A DNA stretch of 64,000 bases from Akanthomyces muscarius. Taxonomy: Eukaryota > Ascomycota > Sordariomycetes > Hypocreales > Cordycipitaceae. The translations under genes and the position numbers were made by a program. The stretch is from positions 1,302,001-1,366,000 of the forward strand of contig NW_026611618.1 of the NCBI RefSeq assembly GCF_028009165.1, given 5' to 3'. Below, piece after piece: positions 20,561-32,582 of the stretch (position 1 is its first letter; every line of letters starts with the position of its first letter). The notes under the pieces were generated by a model that saw nothing but the letters and a program-made list of their open reading frames with translations, was not told where the DNA came from and ran no database searches.

Positions 20561-23500
20561 TTAAATAGGTTCATCACGAGGCTCAATCAGAACCTCGTTC
20601 ACAGCCACATGCGGAGGCTGGCAGACGGCGTACACAATCGACGAAGCGACATCGGTAGGATCAAGAACCTTGGCTCCAGTCGGCTCACCAAATTTCTTGA
20701 TGGCTTCCTCATCCGTGGACATGCCAAGAAGTTCCGTCTCGGTGTTACCCGGCTGAATAGAAGTTACTCGCAAACCTGTTCCCGCAGTCTCAACTCGGAG
20801 ACTCTGCAAAGTCGCTTCCACAAAGAACTTGCTAGCAGAGTAGACACCCAGTCCGGGGAAAACTTTGCGTCCCGCATCAGACGAAATAGCGACAATGTGG
20901 CCGCCACCGCGCTGCAGCATGCCCGGCACAGTGTTCGACAAGCAATGCAATAGACCCTTGCAGTTCACGTCGACGGTGCGCTCCCACTCATCTGTCTTCA
21001 CATTCGCCATCATGGTGAAGTACATGACGCCAGCGCAGCTGACGAGAATGTCAATAGCACCAAGTTTCTCCTGCACGGTAGTCATCAAAGACTCAACGTC
21101 TTCCTTTTTCGTGACGTCAGTCTTGTGAGTGAGAACTTTTCCTCCATGCACAAGAACCTTTTTTTTGATTGCTTCAAGTGCGTCAAGACGGCGAGCGGCA
21201 ATGGCAACATGTGCACCCTCCTTGGCGAGACCGGCTGCCACTGCCGCACCAATGCCAGAGGAAGCGCCGGTAACAACAGCCACCTTGCCAGCAAGGCGGC
21301 CCTTGGTTTTCAGGCTGAGGCCACTCACACCGTTGATGCCGTTGCTGCCATTAGCTTGCTGGCGGGGCGGGCGAGGCAGCCAACCACGGGCGTAGAAATG
21401 TTTGGCATATGTATTCCAGAGAGCGGCATCAATGTTTGGCCGCTTCATACCGTACAAGTCAAGTGCTTCTTGTGTCTTGTCGTCCTTGAGGACCATGACG
21501 CACTGGAGTGCTTCAACAGTCGGCATACCACCTCGGAGAATGTCGACAGTGAAAGGCTCATCTCCTTTGTGGGAACCGCGCTTCTCCTGCCACATGGCAA
21601 CCCAATCGTTCCATGCGAGCTTCTTGGTGTCGTATCCAAGCTCATGCAAGCACTCAAAGATCTTTGCCGCAGTAGGGGGCTTGGAGTCGCCAACGTGGTA
21701 GACAGTTTGGCTGGGGTCGTCGTGGTTTGCAAGAGTTGTAATGGCATCACTGACAAAGTCGACTGGTGTCATCTCTGCATACCAACCGTCAACGTCCGGA
21801 ACATGGCCCAGGTGCAGCGACTCAACAATGAGAGCGTTGAGCAGATCGTAAGTGTTTGTAGCGCCGGTGGTGGAATGTCCACTGATGGTGCCTGGACGAT
21901 AAACCTTGACCGGCACACCACGGCGGCCTGCCTCGCATACAAGCTTCTCTGCAACCCACTTGGTTTGACCGTAGCCATCCAGCAGGTCCGTAGGAACAGC
22001 ATCAATGCTGATCATTGTATCCTCAGACCATCCCTCGACAGAAGGCGGGAGCACACCGTTGGTGGAAATATGGTGGAGAGTAGCTCCGTTTCGGGAAGCA
22101 AGGCGCAACATCTCTCTTGTACCGCCAACGTTGGCATTGCGGAGAGCAGCATATGGGTAGACAAGGTTGACGGTGGCAGCCGCATGGATGATGACTTGGG
22201 CGCGGGATGCGAGATCATCGAACATTTCAGGTGATAGACCAAGGCGCTTTCGTGCAAGATTACCCGGGAAAATGTCAATTCTGTCAAGCATGGAATCTTC
22301 CCAGATGCCGAGATCAATCAAGTTCTTGCGGACGCGGGCAATACCCGCCGGTCTGCAGTCATCTTTAGGTTCGGTGAAACGCACTAGACAGATAATATTG
22401 GCTGTGGTATTCTCAAGCAGCGACTTGAGCAAAAATGCGCCAAGATAGCCAGTGGAGCCTGTCAACAGTACGGTCTCTGCATCGCGCAGTCGGCACATTT
22501 TGGAGCCGGAGGGAGCTTCGATATCGTCTGGCAGGACACAATCCGCGGCGAGAACGGCGGGCAAATCGGCCTGCACAGCCGCAGTGTGGCCATCACGGGC
22601 GGCCTTGACGGCCGCGAGATGGCCTTCCAGCGTCGGGTTACCAGCAAGCGGAGCCACAGGTACAGGGAAACCGAAGGCCTTGGACAGACGATTGGACAAG
22701 TCGGCGAGAATAAGAGAGTGACCACCGAGATCAAAAAAGTCAAGCTTGGGATCAATGGCCGTTGTCGGCATGCTGAGCGCAGCCGCCCAAATCTGTACAA
22801 TTGTTTCCATCTTGACTCGAATATTGGTTTCCGGCTTCTTCTGGCGCGGCGGAGTCTTTGGCGAGGGGGGTGGTGGCAGCGCTTTCAAGTCGGTTTTGCC
22901 CGAGACCCCGTGGGTCGGTAATTCGCCCAGCTCAACCCACAGAGGCGGGATCATGTAATGCGCCAAATGGTCCGTGAGCGCACGTCGTGCCACAGGACTG
23001 TATCCTGAATCGTCAACAACGACAATAGTGCGACCAGAAATATCTTTGGTTTCCGGCACAAAATAGGCAACAAGCTGGCGCTGTAGGCCCTCTCCGGTCG
23101 CAACGACAGCGCAGTCGCGAACTGCCAAGTGCTTGACAACGCTGGTCTCAACAGCAGCTGGCTGCACAGTGTAACCTCGCGTCTTGATCATACCACCAAC
23201 ACGGCCAGTAATTTCCAGCAGGCCAGATGGCAAAATCCGGGCGATGTCGCCAGTGCGGTACATGCGCGCATTGGGGTTGTGCTCGAAGGGATCTTGCTGG
23301 AAAGCTTTTTGGGTCGTCTCGGGTAGGTTGAGGTACCCACGAGCAAGCATATCGCCACCAACGTAGAGCTCGCCGTTGACGCCAGGGGCGACACGGTTAC
23401 CAGCCTCATCGAGAATGTATGTGTGCTCTGGATCGGTGGGAGGCCCGACAGGGCAGACGCGCGCCTCGTAGTCGATAAATGTCTTGATGTCACCGACGGC

Positions 23501-24430
23501 AGCTTCGTGGGTCTCGCTCGCACTGTAGACATTGAGAAGTCGAATGTTGGGAATCGCAGCAAATGCGCGGCGGCAGAGATCGGTCGTGACGACCTCACCA
23601 TTGAGCCAAAGAGACTTGAGGTGGGGTAGTTTTTCACCCAGGTTAGGGTGACGGGAGAGGACCGTGGCGAGGAGGGTGGGGGTCATGAGGGTATCAGTAA
23701 TTTTGCGGGAAGATAGAAGCTCGACAAGAGCAATTGGGTCATAGCTAGCGCTATCCGGGATTGCGACGGTAGTGGCACCGCGGATCAGCGGACGCAGCAT
23801 TTCCCAGACGAAGAAGACATTGCAGGCGACCCGGTCGCCGGGTTGCAGATCGCAAACGCCAAATCTCGCATTGTAGGAGGTAATCGCGGCTCGGTGAGGG
23901 TTGGCGATACCTTTAGGCTTGCCTGTCGTTCCGGAAGAATACGACACAAAAGCCAGGCGATCCAGATCGTCGTCTTCCGGCAGCGGGCGCTTTGTGTCGA
24001 CAATTGGAATGTCAGGATAGCCATTGGCATCCCCCTCGGACTGGTCGATAATGATGACGGGGATATCAGACTTGATTTGGCCAGCATGTGCTTTCTGGGT
24101 AATAATGACGGTCGGCTGGGCGTCCTCGACGACGTCGCGGAGCAGAGCAGAGGGGTAGGCCAGCTCCAGGACCAAGAAAGCACCACCTGCTCGGAGTGCA
24201 GCGAGCGAGGCAATGACGTTGTCGGCGCAGCGGCCCATCAGCACGCCGACCAGACTATCACGGCCAATGCCGCAATTGCGCAGGCGGTCTGCCAGTGCCC
24301 AGGTCTCGCTGTCGAGCTGGGCGTATGTAAGGGTACGGCTCTCATCTTCGAGGGCAATGGCGTCAGGCGTGGATTGAGCCTGAAGCTCGAAGAGAGCAGC
24401 CAAGTCCTTATTCGTGTCGATGTAGGGCAT
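20561..24430 (-). CDS. NRPS-like A-T-R-SDR reductase, probable glycine betaine reductase
   Basis: One exon of 1289 residues with four domains. Adenylation (about 10-530): YSSGTTGKPKG, GELYVGGDMLARGY, YRTGDIARILPSG and a closing GKTDLKALP. Carrier protein (about 550-625): LGGHSL with Ser572 for phosphopantetheine. Thioester reductase R1 (about 650-1010): GSTGYLG near 657 and YGQTK (Tyr820, Lys824). A C-terminal short-chain dehydrogenase R2 (about 1045-1289): TGASSGIG, NxAG-like CAGV and YSASK (Tyr1197, Lys1201). This A-T-R-R order is that of the fungal glycine betaine reductase ATRR, which activates glycine betaine and reduces it in two NADPH-dependent steps to choline. The substrate assignment rests on architecture and general resemblance; the binding-pocket residues were not aligned. 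Without that evidence it could reduce another carboxylate. No condensation domain is present, so it makes no peptide. It lies upstream of no obvious partner except a permease 2.1 kb away. Confidence 0.9.
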   Translation of the reverse strand: MPYIDTNKDLAALFELQAQSTPDAIALEDESRTLTYAQLDSETWALADRLRNCGIGRDSLVGVLMGRCADNVIASLAALRAGGAFLVLELAYPSALLRDVVEDAQPTVIITQKAHAGQIKSDIPVIIIDQSEGDANGYPDIPIVDTKRPLPEDDDLDRLAFVSYSSGTTGKPKGIANPHRAAITSYNARFGVCDLQPGDRVACNVFFVWEMLRPLIRGATTVAIPDSASYDPIALVELLSSRKITDTLMTPTLLATVLSRHPNLGEKLPHLKSLWLNGEVVTTDLCRRAFAAIPNIRLLNVYSASETHEAAVGDIKTFIDYEARVCPVGPPTDPEHTYILDEAGNRVAPGVNGELYVGGDMLARGYLNLPETTQKAFQQDPFEHNPNARMYRTGDIARILPSGLLEITGRVGGMIKTRGYTVQPAAVETSVVKHLAVRDCAVVATGEGLQRQLVAYFVPETKDISGRTIVVVDDSGYSPVARRALTDHLAHYMIPPLWVELGELPTHGVSGKTDLKALPPPPSPKTPPRQKKPETNIRVKMETIVQIWAAALSMPTTAIDPKLDFFDLGGHSLILADLSNRLSKAFGFPVPVAPLAGNPTLEGHLAAVKAARDGHTAAVQADLPAVLAADCVLPDDIEAPSGSKMCRLRDAETVLLTGSTGYLGAFLLKSLLENTTANIICLVRFTEPKDDCRPAGIARVRKNLIDLGIWEDSMLDRIDIFPGNLARKRLGLSPEMFDDLASRAQVIIHAAATVNLVYPYAALRNANVGGTREMLRLASRNGATLHHISTNGVLPPSVEGWSEDTMISIDAVPTDLLDGYGQTKWVAEKLVCEAGRRGVPVKVYRPGTISGHSTTGATNTYDLLNALIVESLHLGHVPDVDGWYAEMTPVDFVSDAITTLANHDDPSQTVYHVGDSKPPTAAKIFECLHELGYDTKKLAWNDWVAMWQEKRGSHKGDEPFTVDILRGGMPTVEALQCVMVLKDDKTQEALDLYGMKRPNIDAALWNTYAKHFYARGWLPRPPRQQANGSNGINGVSGLSLKTKGRLAGKVAVVTGASSGIGAAVAAGLAKEGAHVAIAARRLDALEAIKKKVLVHGGKVLTHKTDVTKKEDVESLMTTVQEKLGAIDILVSCAGVMYFTMMANVKTDEWERTVDVNCKGLLHCLSNTVPGMLQRGGGHIVAISSDAGRKVFPGLGVYSASKFFVEATLQSLRVETAGTGLRVTSIQPGNTETELLGMSTDEEAIKKFGEPTGAKVLDPTDVASSIVYAVCQPPHVAVNEVLIEPRDEPI

Positions 24431-26573
24431 GGTTGCGAAAAAGGTGTGTGTTAGGAGAAAAGCTGTTGAGCGAGAGCGATTGTGGCGGATCCGGCCTCTT
24501 TAAGTCGCCACGTACCCCAGGCAATGGCACCACTGAAGAAATCAACGAAACGAGTGGACAAGGTCGGAAGGACGTTCAGGCAGTACGGACGGTCGGGACC
24601 GATATAGAGGCTGAAATTCTGCAAAAGAGAAGCAAGGAAAGTTGCATTAGCCTCGACGTGTCGGTGTAGCAACAAGGTTTAGTGTGCCAGTTTTTGGTGA
24701 TTTGGGCAAGTCGTCACGCGACCGGACCAGGGAGGCTGGCCTGGGCAAGGGCGGGCAAGGGGGCAGGACGAGGGGTAGTGGCGGTGGACGCATAGACATA
24801 CCAGTCAAGACAGAAAAGAGTCAATGTGCAAATTGGGAGTCTTGGAAGTTGCATGCGAATTTCTGATTTTTAAAGCTGCAGAAGATTCAATGCTGCGAGA
24901 CGAAGAATGTCCTGTCCGGAGCTTTTGGGTTCGTCGGGCGATGGGTCTGTGGAGTGTTGGCTGAAAATCACATGCAATGGGTGGCCCATGATTTGTTCAA
25001 CAAAAAACTGGCAAGAATCAGTATCCTGGCGACAACAAGGATAGCAACAGGCACTGCAATGGTGACAGGCTTGGATGTTTATTATTTTGTCTCAAATTGC
25101 GCAGCCGATATCCGTACTGTCCTGCCTGCCAATGACTGACTGTGCGCAAACGGTTGTCTCTGCGAGGTGCCCCGCGTCCAGCGCCGCTGCGTCTTGCCGC
25201 TGGCATGTTCTCCCCCGCCTATCTTTCCTATCTCGGGCCGTCGCCATCAATAGGAGCCGCGCTGCAGAGCGCGCCCCTTTTCCACTTCCCCCAACCCAGA
25301 TGGGCCGGCCGTCGCAAACCGAACTTTTTGTCGTCTCCAGAATGAGCCGCCTCTCCAAACCATTATCTCTGACACGAAGCTGTCGAGCGGGCGGTCGGTG
25401 GGCACTACCTAATCGACAGCCAAGCTCACGCTACCACGCCACCACTGCTGTTTGTCGAGGTTGCTGTCGCCGGTGGCGCGCACGACAGCCTGTGGAAATG
25501 GACATTTCAGCAATGGGTTGGGTTGGAAGACATTATTTACTCGTCTCGGATTTCGATTGACACCGTTGTCCGACGGCTCAGCTCAAAAGCAACACTACCT
25601 CTTTGCATTCGAGGATAAGTTTAGCCGACGAATATCTGTATTCCTCGTCGCGCAGCGTCCAGTGTCCCTGTATCCGTCACTAGTGCGCCATGCCGCCCTG
25701 GGCCTAGCGTCTGGTCTCGCAGCAAGGAACAATTTCTTCCAAGTCACCAAGAACCACATTTTGGCTCAACAAATTCGTATTGTGAGTAGCTGCTGGTTTA
25801 TTTTTGCATGTGAAGAACAGACTGCGGAGTATCGTGGAATCGAATCGCCGCATCTTTAATAATTGAGGTGGAAGCATTCAATTTCCTGCTCGCTGTCTGC
25901 CGGTGCGGGTTTGTGCCAGCTGGCAGACCGCGGAACGGAAAACGGCGCAGGGCAGACATAGATCATGACGATCCCATAATACGGCGCATATATTGGCGTA
26001 GAATATCCTCAAGTCTTTCGAAATTGGAAAACAGAAACAAAAAGACGATACACCCCTTTTAGCGACATCATGAACTACCACAGACCGCCGTGCAACGTCC
26101 CCCGCAGTCTTGTGTTGCTTGCTGACAGCCCTGCCACCTATTACTGGTACTGTGTCACAATTAACAATGGCAGCGCCACCGCAGCCTTGCGCTTGTGGCT
26201 GAGCGGGTACCACAGCACAGTACTTGAAATTGTTTGTAGAATAAACCACGCATACTTCTCCTTGCAAGACAGCTGCATCACGTCAAATCATGAAGCACGG
26301 TATTATCATATCAGGTATCATTGCTATAAAAAAACTCAACGGCTACTTTACTCCTGACCAGCCTTGCTGACAATTGTGTGCACCTCGTGCTCGTCAGATG
26401 CCCTCCCTGCCGTCAGCCATCAACCCCTGCGCCAAAAGCCCTGACGTCGAACAATATATACCCAAAATGCTGACAATAGTAATGCTTGAGAGAAACCAAT
26501 AAATGTACAAGTTCGTGTCAGTCCTTGGGGGCAGTCAGGGGGGGCAACCTTCTCTCTGCCAAGCGGCCACTCT
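24431..26573. other. 2.1 kb intergenic region, promoter of the A-T-R-SDR gene
   Basis: The first 250 bp upstream of the reductase start form its probable leader. The rest shows no ORF with family features, no tRNA and no repeat that I could recognise. The right end is the 3' flank of the permease gene. Confidence 0.55.
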
Positions 26574-28163
26574 TTACTCGGATCGGCCCTTTTGCAAATC
26601 AACCTCCATCAAAGGCACAACTTTGGTGCGGTATACCAGCTTGTGGACGACATAGAACACCACAAAGATGAGCACACTGACGTATGCGGCAAAGAAGTCG
26701 CTCGTGTTCCACTTCATGAACACTGTGAAGCCACTCGTGATGATGATCAGAACATTGAAAAAGAGACCAAACCACGACAGGTACGGCTGGAGTGGCGCGA
26801 CATATGGCAGGGTGCTGCGGTCAATACCCTGTGCCTTGAGCGCCTTCATGAATCGAATATGGCAGACGTTGATCAGCGACCAGGTGATGAAGCCTGCAAC
26901 CGACGTGATGTTGAGCAACCACTTGAAGACCGTTGCGCCATTCTGGCTGAGGTTGAGAAAGCCCAAGAAGCCGAACAGGCAGCAGAATGCAACCGAAAGG
27001 TACGGTGTCCCCCACTTGTTGGTGCGCTTGAAGATCCTGGGTGCATGGCCATCTTCGGCAAGGCCGATAAGAATACGACTGCTTGAGTACAGGTCCGAGT
27101 TGGCGGCAGACAAGACGGCGGTGAGCAGGACAGCATTTATGATGTCAGGCAAAACCCGAATACCAGCGCGCACCGCAACCAAGACCAGAGGCGACGCACT
27201 AGCGTCCTGCTTGTCGCTCGCCAGCCTTTCATCGTCGTAGGGGACGTTGATACCGACGAAGAACACAGTGGCGATGAAAAGGCTGAAAATACCCCAGAAT
27301 GTCCATCGAATCGCCGAAGGAATCGTCTTGCGTGGGTTCGCTGTCTCACCCGCGCCGACAGCAACTAGTTCTGTACCCTGGAAACTGAAGCCGGCAGTGA
27401 TGAGCGTGGCCCAGAAAGCCACAAACTTGCCAGTGCTGCCAGTGACAATGTGCTCCGCAAAAGCACCAGGCTCGCGCCAGTACTTGAAGCCGATATAGCC
27501 TTCCTCTCCGACTCCCGCATTGACGCAAATCGAGAAGATGACAAAGCCCACCACGGTGACGACCTTGATACTGGACAGCCACATCTCAACTTCTCCAAAC
27601 CAGCGGATCGGCAAGAAGTTGGCAGCCGTGAAAATAAACCAGAAAACGGCGATCCAGATACCGATGCTGAGTTTCTCATCCCAGTACTGGATGATTAGAC
27701 CAGCGGCAGTAAGCTCGAGACCAAAAGTGATGACCCAGCTGAACCAGTAGATCCAGCCCATGGAGAAACCGAGCGTGGGGTCGACAAAGCGCCCGGCGTA
27801 TACGGTGAAGCTACCAGCAACCGGGAGAAACGAGGCGATTTCACCAAGAGCGACCATGACCGAGTAGACGATGAGGCCAACAAAAAGGAACGCGATGAGC
27901 AGCGAGCCAGGACCGGCATCAGCCAAGGTGGAGCCGATACCCAGGAAAAGACCGGTCCCCAGAGCAGCACCGATAGCAATGAACTGAAGATGGCGGCCAT
28001 GAAGGTCGCGGCTCAGGCCTTCGCCTGTTGAACCAGTCTCAATATCTGCGCCGCCTCCAGCGAGTACCGACTTTTCGTTACCGACTGGGTGCTTCTTTTC
28101 ATTGCTCCCGCGTGGGGAGGGTTCCGAAGAGGAGGCACCATTGCCTGAAAGACCAAAAGCCAT
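26574..28163 (-). CDS. amino acid permease (YAT/APC family)
   Basis: An intronless gene of 529 residues. A hydrophilic, Ser/Gly-rich cytosolic N-tail of about 50 residues precedes the conserved entry LSRDLHGRHLQFIAIGAALGTGLFLG, which is diagnostic for the yeast amino acid transporter family. About twelve hydrophobic helices follow. Other family marks are GFSMGWIYW, SFQGTELVAVGAGET, SAANSDLYSSSRILIGLAEDGHAP and the WGTPYLSV segment. These proteins import amino acids with protons across the plasma membrane. Substrate range cannot be predicted; the charged C-tail is short. It is on the same strand as the A-T-R-SDR gene, 2.1 kb upstream of that gene's start, which alone is weak evidence of shared use. 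The ATG at 28163 is the first in frame. Confidence 0.93.
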   Translation of the reverse strand: MAFGLSGNGASSSEPSPRGSNEKKHPVGNEKSVLAGGGADIETGSTGEGLSRDLHGRHLQFIAIGAALGTGLFLGIGSTLADAGPGSLLIAFLFVGLIVYSVMVALGEIASFLPVAGSFTVYAGRFVDPTLGFSMGWIYWFSWVITFGLELTAAGLIIQYWDEKLSIGIWIAVFWFIFTAANFLPIRWFGEVEMWLSSIKVVTVVGFVIFSICVNAGVGEEGYIGFKYWREPGAFAEHIVTGSTGKFVAFWATLITAGFSFQGTELVAVGAGETANPRKTIPSAIRWTFWGIFSLFIATVFFVGINVPYDDERLASDKQDASASPLVLVAVRAGIRVLPDIINAVLLTAVLSAANSDLYSSSRILIGLAEDGHAPRIFKRTNKWGTPYLSVAFCCLFGFLGFLNLSQNGATVFKWLLNITSVAGFITWSLINVCHIRFMKALKAQGIDRSTLPYVAPLQPYLSWFGLFFNVLIIITSGFTVFMKWNTSDFFAAYVSVLIFVVFYVVHKLVYRTKVVPLMEVDLQKGRSE

Positions 28164-31100
28164 GGCGAATGAGTTTTCGGATGCAATGCGCTCGCCGTAT
28201 TGATATTCGAATTATAGGTTGTCGCGGACTTTTGAATAGTCACACGAAGCGGACGAGTCGGATGCGACGGTGGGTAGGCGAGAGAAAAAATTGACGTCCC
28301 AGTCGTGTTGTGTTTTGGTGGTTCGACCTTGACGGCAGTAGCGACGAGGGTGCTCCAAAGCCGGCAACCGATACCAAGCAACAATGGAGGGCAGTGAGGG
28401 GATGGAGAGCGACGAGAGAAAAAAGAGTGCGTGAGGGTGGAGGGCACCCAGGTTTCTATGTATTCAGAATCAGCACTGGGGCTAGGTCGTCCCCGTCGTC
28501 GCAGTGCAGCGGGTGGCACATACAGCAAGTGCAGTGTGCTCCGCGATGGTCCGAGTGGAGAGGCCTAGAGGCAAAGCGGATACTGTCACGACTAAGAGCA
28601 CGGAGGAGGTTGCAGGGGGCTTTGCAGAATGTTGGAAATTGGTGCAAGCGAACGAATGAATTTCATACTGGTCTCCGCTCTGAGATAAGAGGAGCGGGAA
28701 ACCCGCGAGCGCAAAAGAGTTTGCGAGCGCCTGGCTTTTGTCGCTGAACTCTACTCTGCTCGCCTACCAGTTCGTGCGCGCTCTCCCGCCGCTACGCTTG
28801 CGGCCACCGGGGCGAGACTCACATTTTTCGCCGTGTCGGACCAGCCGCGGCGCCGTGGCAAGGCAACCCATTCTTCGGGTGGCGGCGACTTTTTGGCCGG
28901 ACGCAGCCAGCCCAGCCCGCAAGGTAAGACACGCCCGGCGCCACGTTCGACACTTGGCAGGGCCGCATTCGCACTACTGTCCAGAGAGCGCACCAAAGAG
29001 CCCTTGTCAGCAACTCACTACGAGCGCCTCGAAATAATGACAACTATGCAAGGAAACACGGAAATAGATTGCGCGAATGAGGGGGTCACGTCGGGCGCAG
29101 TAATGCAGGCTAACCCGCAAACGAGTGGAGTTTGGGTATCGCTGCAAAGGGGAGAAAACCTTGCTTCCATTCGTCATCCCTCCACTGTTTGACCGAAGTC
29201 GCCTGCCAACTGCGCAGTTGTGGTGGCAGAGAGTCATGGACCCTTGCCCTCTCCAGGCGTTGGTGCTACTGCTACGTGCAGGGAGCGGAGAAGACAGCGC
29301 CGTCAAGCACAAGTTTCCAGCAGCTTTCCTATTACAGTCGCGAGTGACACACCATGGTGGTCGATGCTTTGCATTTGACCAATATCACTTGGACTTGTGT
29401 CGCTGGAGTCCGCACTCTCTGAACTCGCATCGCGCTATTCCTGCAGGTGCTCCGAGCCCGCTGTGGCTGGATAGAATAACGCGATGTCTTGTTGCCCATC
29501 GACTCGGTCTGGCCGTCACTGATAACGCTTGGTGTGGTTTAGCTTTTCCCTGCCTGCCTGCGAATCCCGGGTGGCGGCCCTACTAGCTCAGCCAAGCCAT
29601 GCGCCGCACCATAAGCCGGCTCAGGATTCGACTGAGCACAAAACATGGCTTGGCTCGCGACCAATCGGCGCACTGGCGCGTGTCCAAGAAGGGTAAAAAA
29701 AATCTTCGCGTCGGGAGAAAAAATCTGCCACAGATCGGCAATTTTTCATGGCAAAACAATAGTAACGAGTTAGGACAACGGCGTATCACGCTACATCACG
29801 GCAGCGTGGCAACATGGCGCTACCCCAACAACTATACGCCAGCCCACATAGCAGCACAATGCAACGAGTCTGGCATGGGGAGACCCAGCGGCCCGCACAA
29901 TGGCTTGTTACCTGAAGCTTCTGTGTCTCGGCGATACGCACCACTGTCGGCAACTCGGGATAGCAACAGCTGGACATTTATAGTTGTGCTGAGCAATTGG
30001 GAAAGCGCAATGTGTCTCTCATTGCCCCCTGCTTTCAGTACTGTGAGACTACGGTGGGCTTTTCTCTCGTCAACCGTCTCCTTTGCTAATGTCGGCGTTC
30101 GTTTGCCAGAGGCAGCACCATCCCAACAAGCAACCCAGCAAGAGCACGAGCCCGTCCCATCCTGAACAAGCTATTGCCCCGAGCTGATTAAGCTATACGG
30201 GGCCACGTTTCATTGCCCAGCGTCTTGAGTGTCTTTAGTGGTCCCGTCAACAAGGGCCATCTCAGGCGGGAGAGGATTCAAGGACGGCTGCGCTGCGACA
30301 CTGGTGGTGGGCCTCTGCTTTTTACCCCATGATCAGGTAGCGGTTCTGTTGGTGCGGAGAGACAGGTCAAGGTCCAAGCCGGCTGTCATGGATGACGAAA
30401 AAGGTTGTTAAGAACACATCATGGAAATAGTCCAGGCCCGATGCAAGCGTCTCGTGTGGCTTGTGGATCGCTGCCAAATGTTCGAAAGGGCGCGTTCAGC
30501 GGGACCCGGCGCGATGAGGCCAGGCCATCTTGGCGTGGACGCGGAACGATGCAAGAGCTCGATTCACGGGCGCCATATCAACTACGCTTATGTGAAGTTA
30601 ACTCACCGTGTCTCGCCGAATTTTTAAGTTCGGCAATCGACGGTCAACAGAGGGGCAATGCAGCTCTGCTATTTTGAAACCTGCGCCCGCCCCCCCCCAA
30701 GGCCCCCATGGGGAAGAGCATCTGCATCCATCCCGACCGCGCGCCTCCCCGCACGCTACTCCTCGTCAAAGCAACGGCGCCACTGCTGAGAACCATTTAA
30801 TCTCCTCTTTTCCACGCCCTACATGGCCGAGAGCCTCGTCTTCTTTCCCCTAAAAGCAACTCTTGCCAGCTTTCACCCCTAAAAGCAGCTGTTGGCGACA
30901 GCCACCATGATGGGCATGGTCTGGGCTGATGTTGGTTCGGTCTGCTCGCAAATCACGAGGCCCGATGTCGGGCTCATCGGGCACCTCCGCCGGAGTAGTT
31001 GTCCATGTCGGAGTAGTTAGATTGTCAGGTATCTGGGCCATTTCCGATTCTTGATGAGGATTGCTCTCGATGGACTTGTAGTTCTTTGTCCTCCATTAGG

Positions 31101-31405
31101 CGACAGGCACCGGCCCGTTTTACTTGTGCCTGGCGCGACTCGGGAAATGTAAGCATGTATGACACGTGCTAGCCTAGCCGCACTCTCGATTTAACAAGTC
31201 GCGTCAAAGTTTTGATGGATTCAAAAAGCACATGCTGAACATTAGGGGCAAGAGTCCGAATTTCGATTGCGTAGCGGTGATTCGCGCTTGCGAGTTGAGG
31301 TTGAGGTTTCGCGGGTCCGTCGACCTCGGGTAGCAGCCTACCCTAGGCCAAATGTTTTGACGCCATTTTGCTACGTAACGGCTCATGCGTGAATAATTGA
31401 GAAGC

Positions 31406-31428
31406 AAAAAAAAAAAAAAAAAAAAAAA
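31406..31428 (+). repeat. poly-A homopolymer run of 23 nt
   Basis: Uninterrupted A tract followed by CTTTATTGC. It could be the tail of an old retroposed RNA, but no element body or target duplication was recognised to its left. Slippage is the simplest explanation. Confidence 0.7.
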
Positions 31429-32460
31429 CTTTATTGCTAGAGTAACTCACCAGAGACTCCTCGCGTTCTTTGTTCACCGCGACTAATAATTTGGGCCGCC
31501 CTCAGATGTGTGCGAGGAGCAAAAGCAGCGACGCTATTCCGGCTGCATACATTCACTGGCGGTCACCCTCCTCGGACAACGCCAAACCACCAAAGCCAGT
31601 AAATTACCAATGGGGTTGCAAACTCTCCTGGTAATAGCTGCTTACCGGGCTTTTCATGATCGACAGGCGGGATTTCTCCACAGCGATGAATTGTGAAGTC
31701 TGTAATGAAGCAGCTGATGTCGAACAGAGGTCTCACAGCTCCTATGTCTTGCGCTGCTGTGAGCTTCATGCCATTTTTTTTATACAAAAGAAAGTCGTAA
31801 AGCGGCCGGAGAGTGGTGAGGTTGCACCCCTATTGAGCTAACAAACATCTAGGGACTCTATGTCTAACATCAGGAGCGTTTGGGCATCGTTGACTTGGCT
31901 GCCGTGCTGTTGCGTAGCCACGTAACCTCATCGCATTCCTATCTGCCGGGATTGAAACATGAATGAGATAGGAGCCCTACCCGAAACAGACGCATGGATC
32001 TGAATTGTAGCCTAATTTTGATGCACTGAAGTTGTGCTCAGAAACAGGGGGCCTACCTGCTGCTTACACCTCGAGCTGAGTCCAAGGACATGGGTATGGC
32101 AATTGCAGCGAATTGGACCCTGTCGGCATTTCAGCAATACAATACTTGCTTTCTTACGCCGCGTACGACACAGCCAGCAGCGTCTGCGACTGCTAGAGCT
32201 TCGAAAAGTAGCAGATTTAAATAAATAGTAGATCTCTAAGCACGGCCTTTTGACGCGCTTTCGCAAGGCAGCCAATTGTGTCTGTGCGAAAGGTGCGAAC
32301 CAGCGAATGGCGGCGCGAGAATGCGACGACAGCTTGTTCTGTTCTTGCAGCTGAATCATGAACCAGTCTCAAAGCGACTTTTTGATAAGTCAAATTTGAG
32401 AGTGAGACAGCAGTTGGGTTTAGCGACTCTAGACTTTGAGACAGTTTTCTGCATGGTAGT

Positions 32461-32468
32461 TATATAAA
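32461..32468 (+). promoter_or_regulatory. TATA box of the small secreted peptide gene
   Basis: TATATAAA lies 115 bp before the ATG at 32583, a normal spacing for a regulated fungal promoter with a short leader. The leader contains a T-rich tract just before the start. Confidence 0.5.
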
Positions 32469-32582
32469 GGTCCTAAATAGCCCCAGCAAGAAGCAGACGC
32501 AGAGCCAATTCTCCAAGACCCATCAAAGCATTGAAGATTACGACAATTTTTTTTTTCACGCTTCATCTTCTCACTAGCAACA

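Larger units (their letters stand above)
28164..32582. other. 4.4 kb gene-poor region
   Basis: Many short overlapping frames occur on both strands, none with recognisable domains, splice support or consistent codon use. It contains the permease promoter, a 23-nt poly-A run (31406-31428), and near its right end the promoter of the small peptide gene with TATATAAA at 32461. A tRNA-like A-box near 29580 was examined and not supported. Confidence 0.5.

Noticed and set aside
29574..29645. tRNA-like A-box (TAGCTCAGC) with a downstream TTCGA
   Set aside because: Ends do not pair into an acceptor stem and the B-box does not match GGTTCRANYCC.
28310..30165. Several 90-190 codon plus-strand frames between permease and small peptide gene
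   Set aside because: Overlapping, low-complexity, no consistent splice or motif evidence.
31406..31440. Poly-A run as the tail of a LINE/SINE retroposon
   Set aside because: No reverse transcriptase remnant, internal promoter boxes or target duplication could be recognised next to it.
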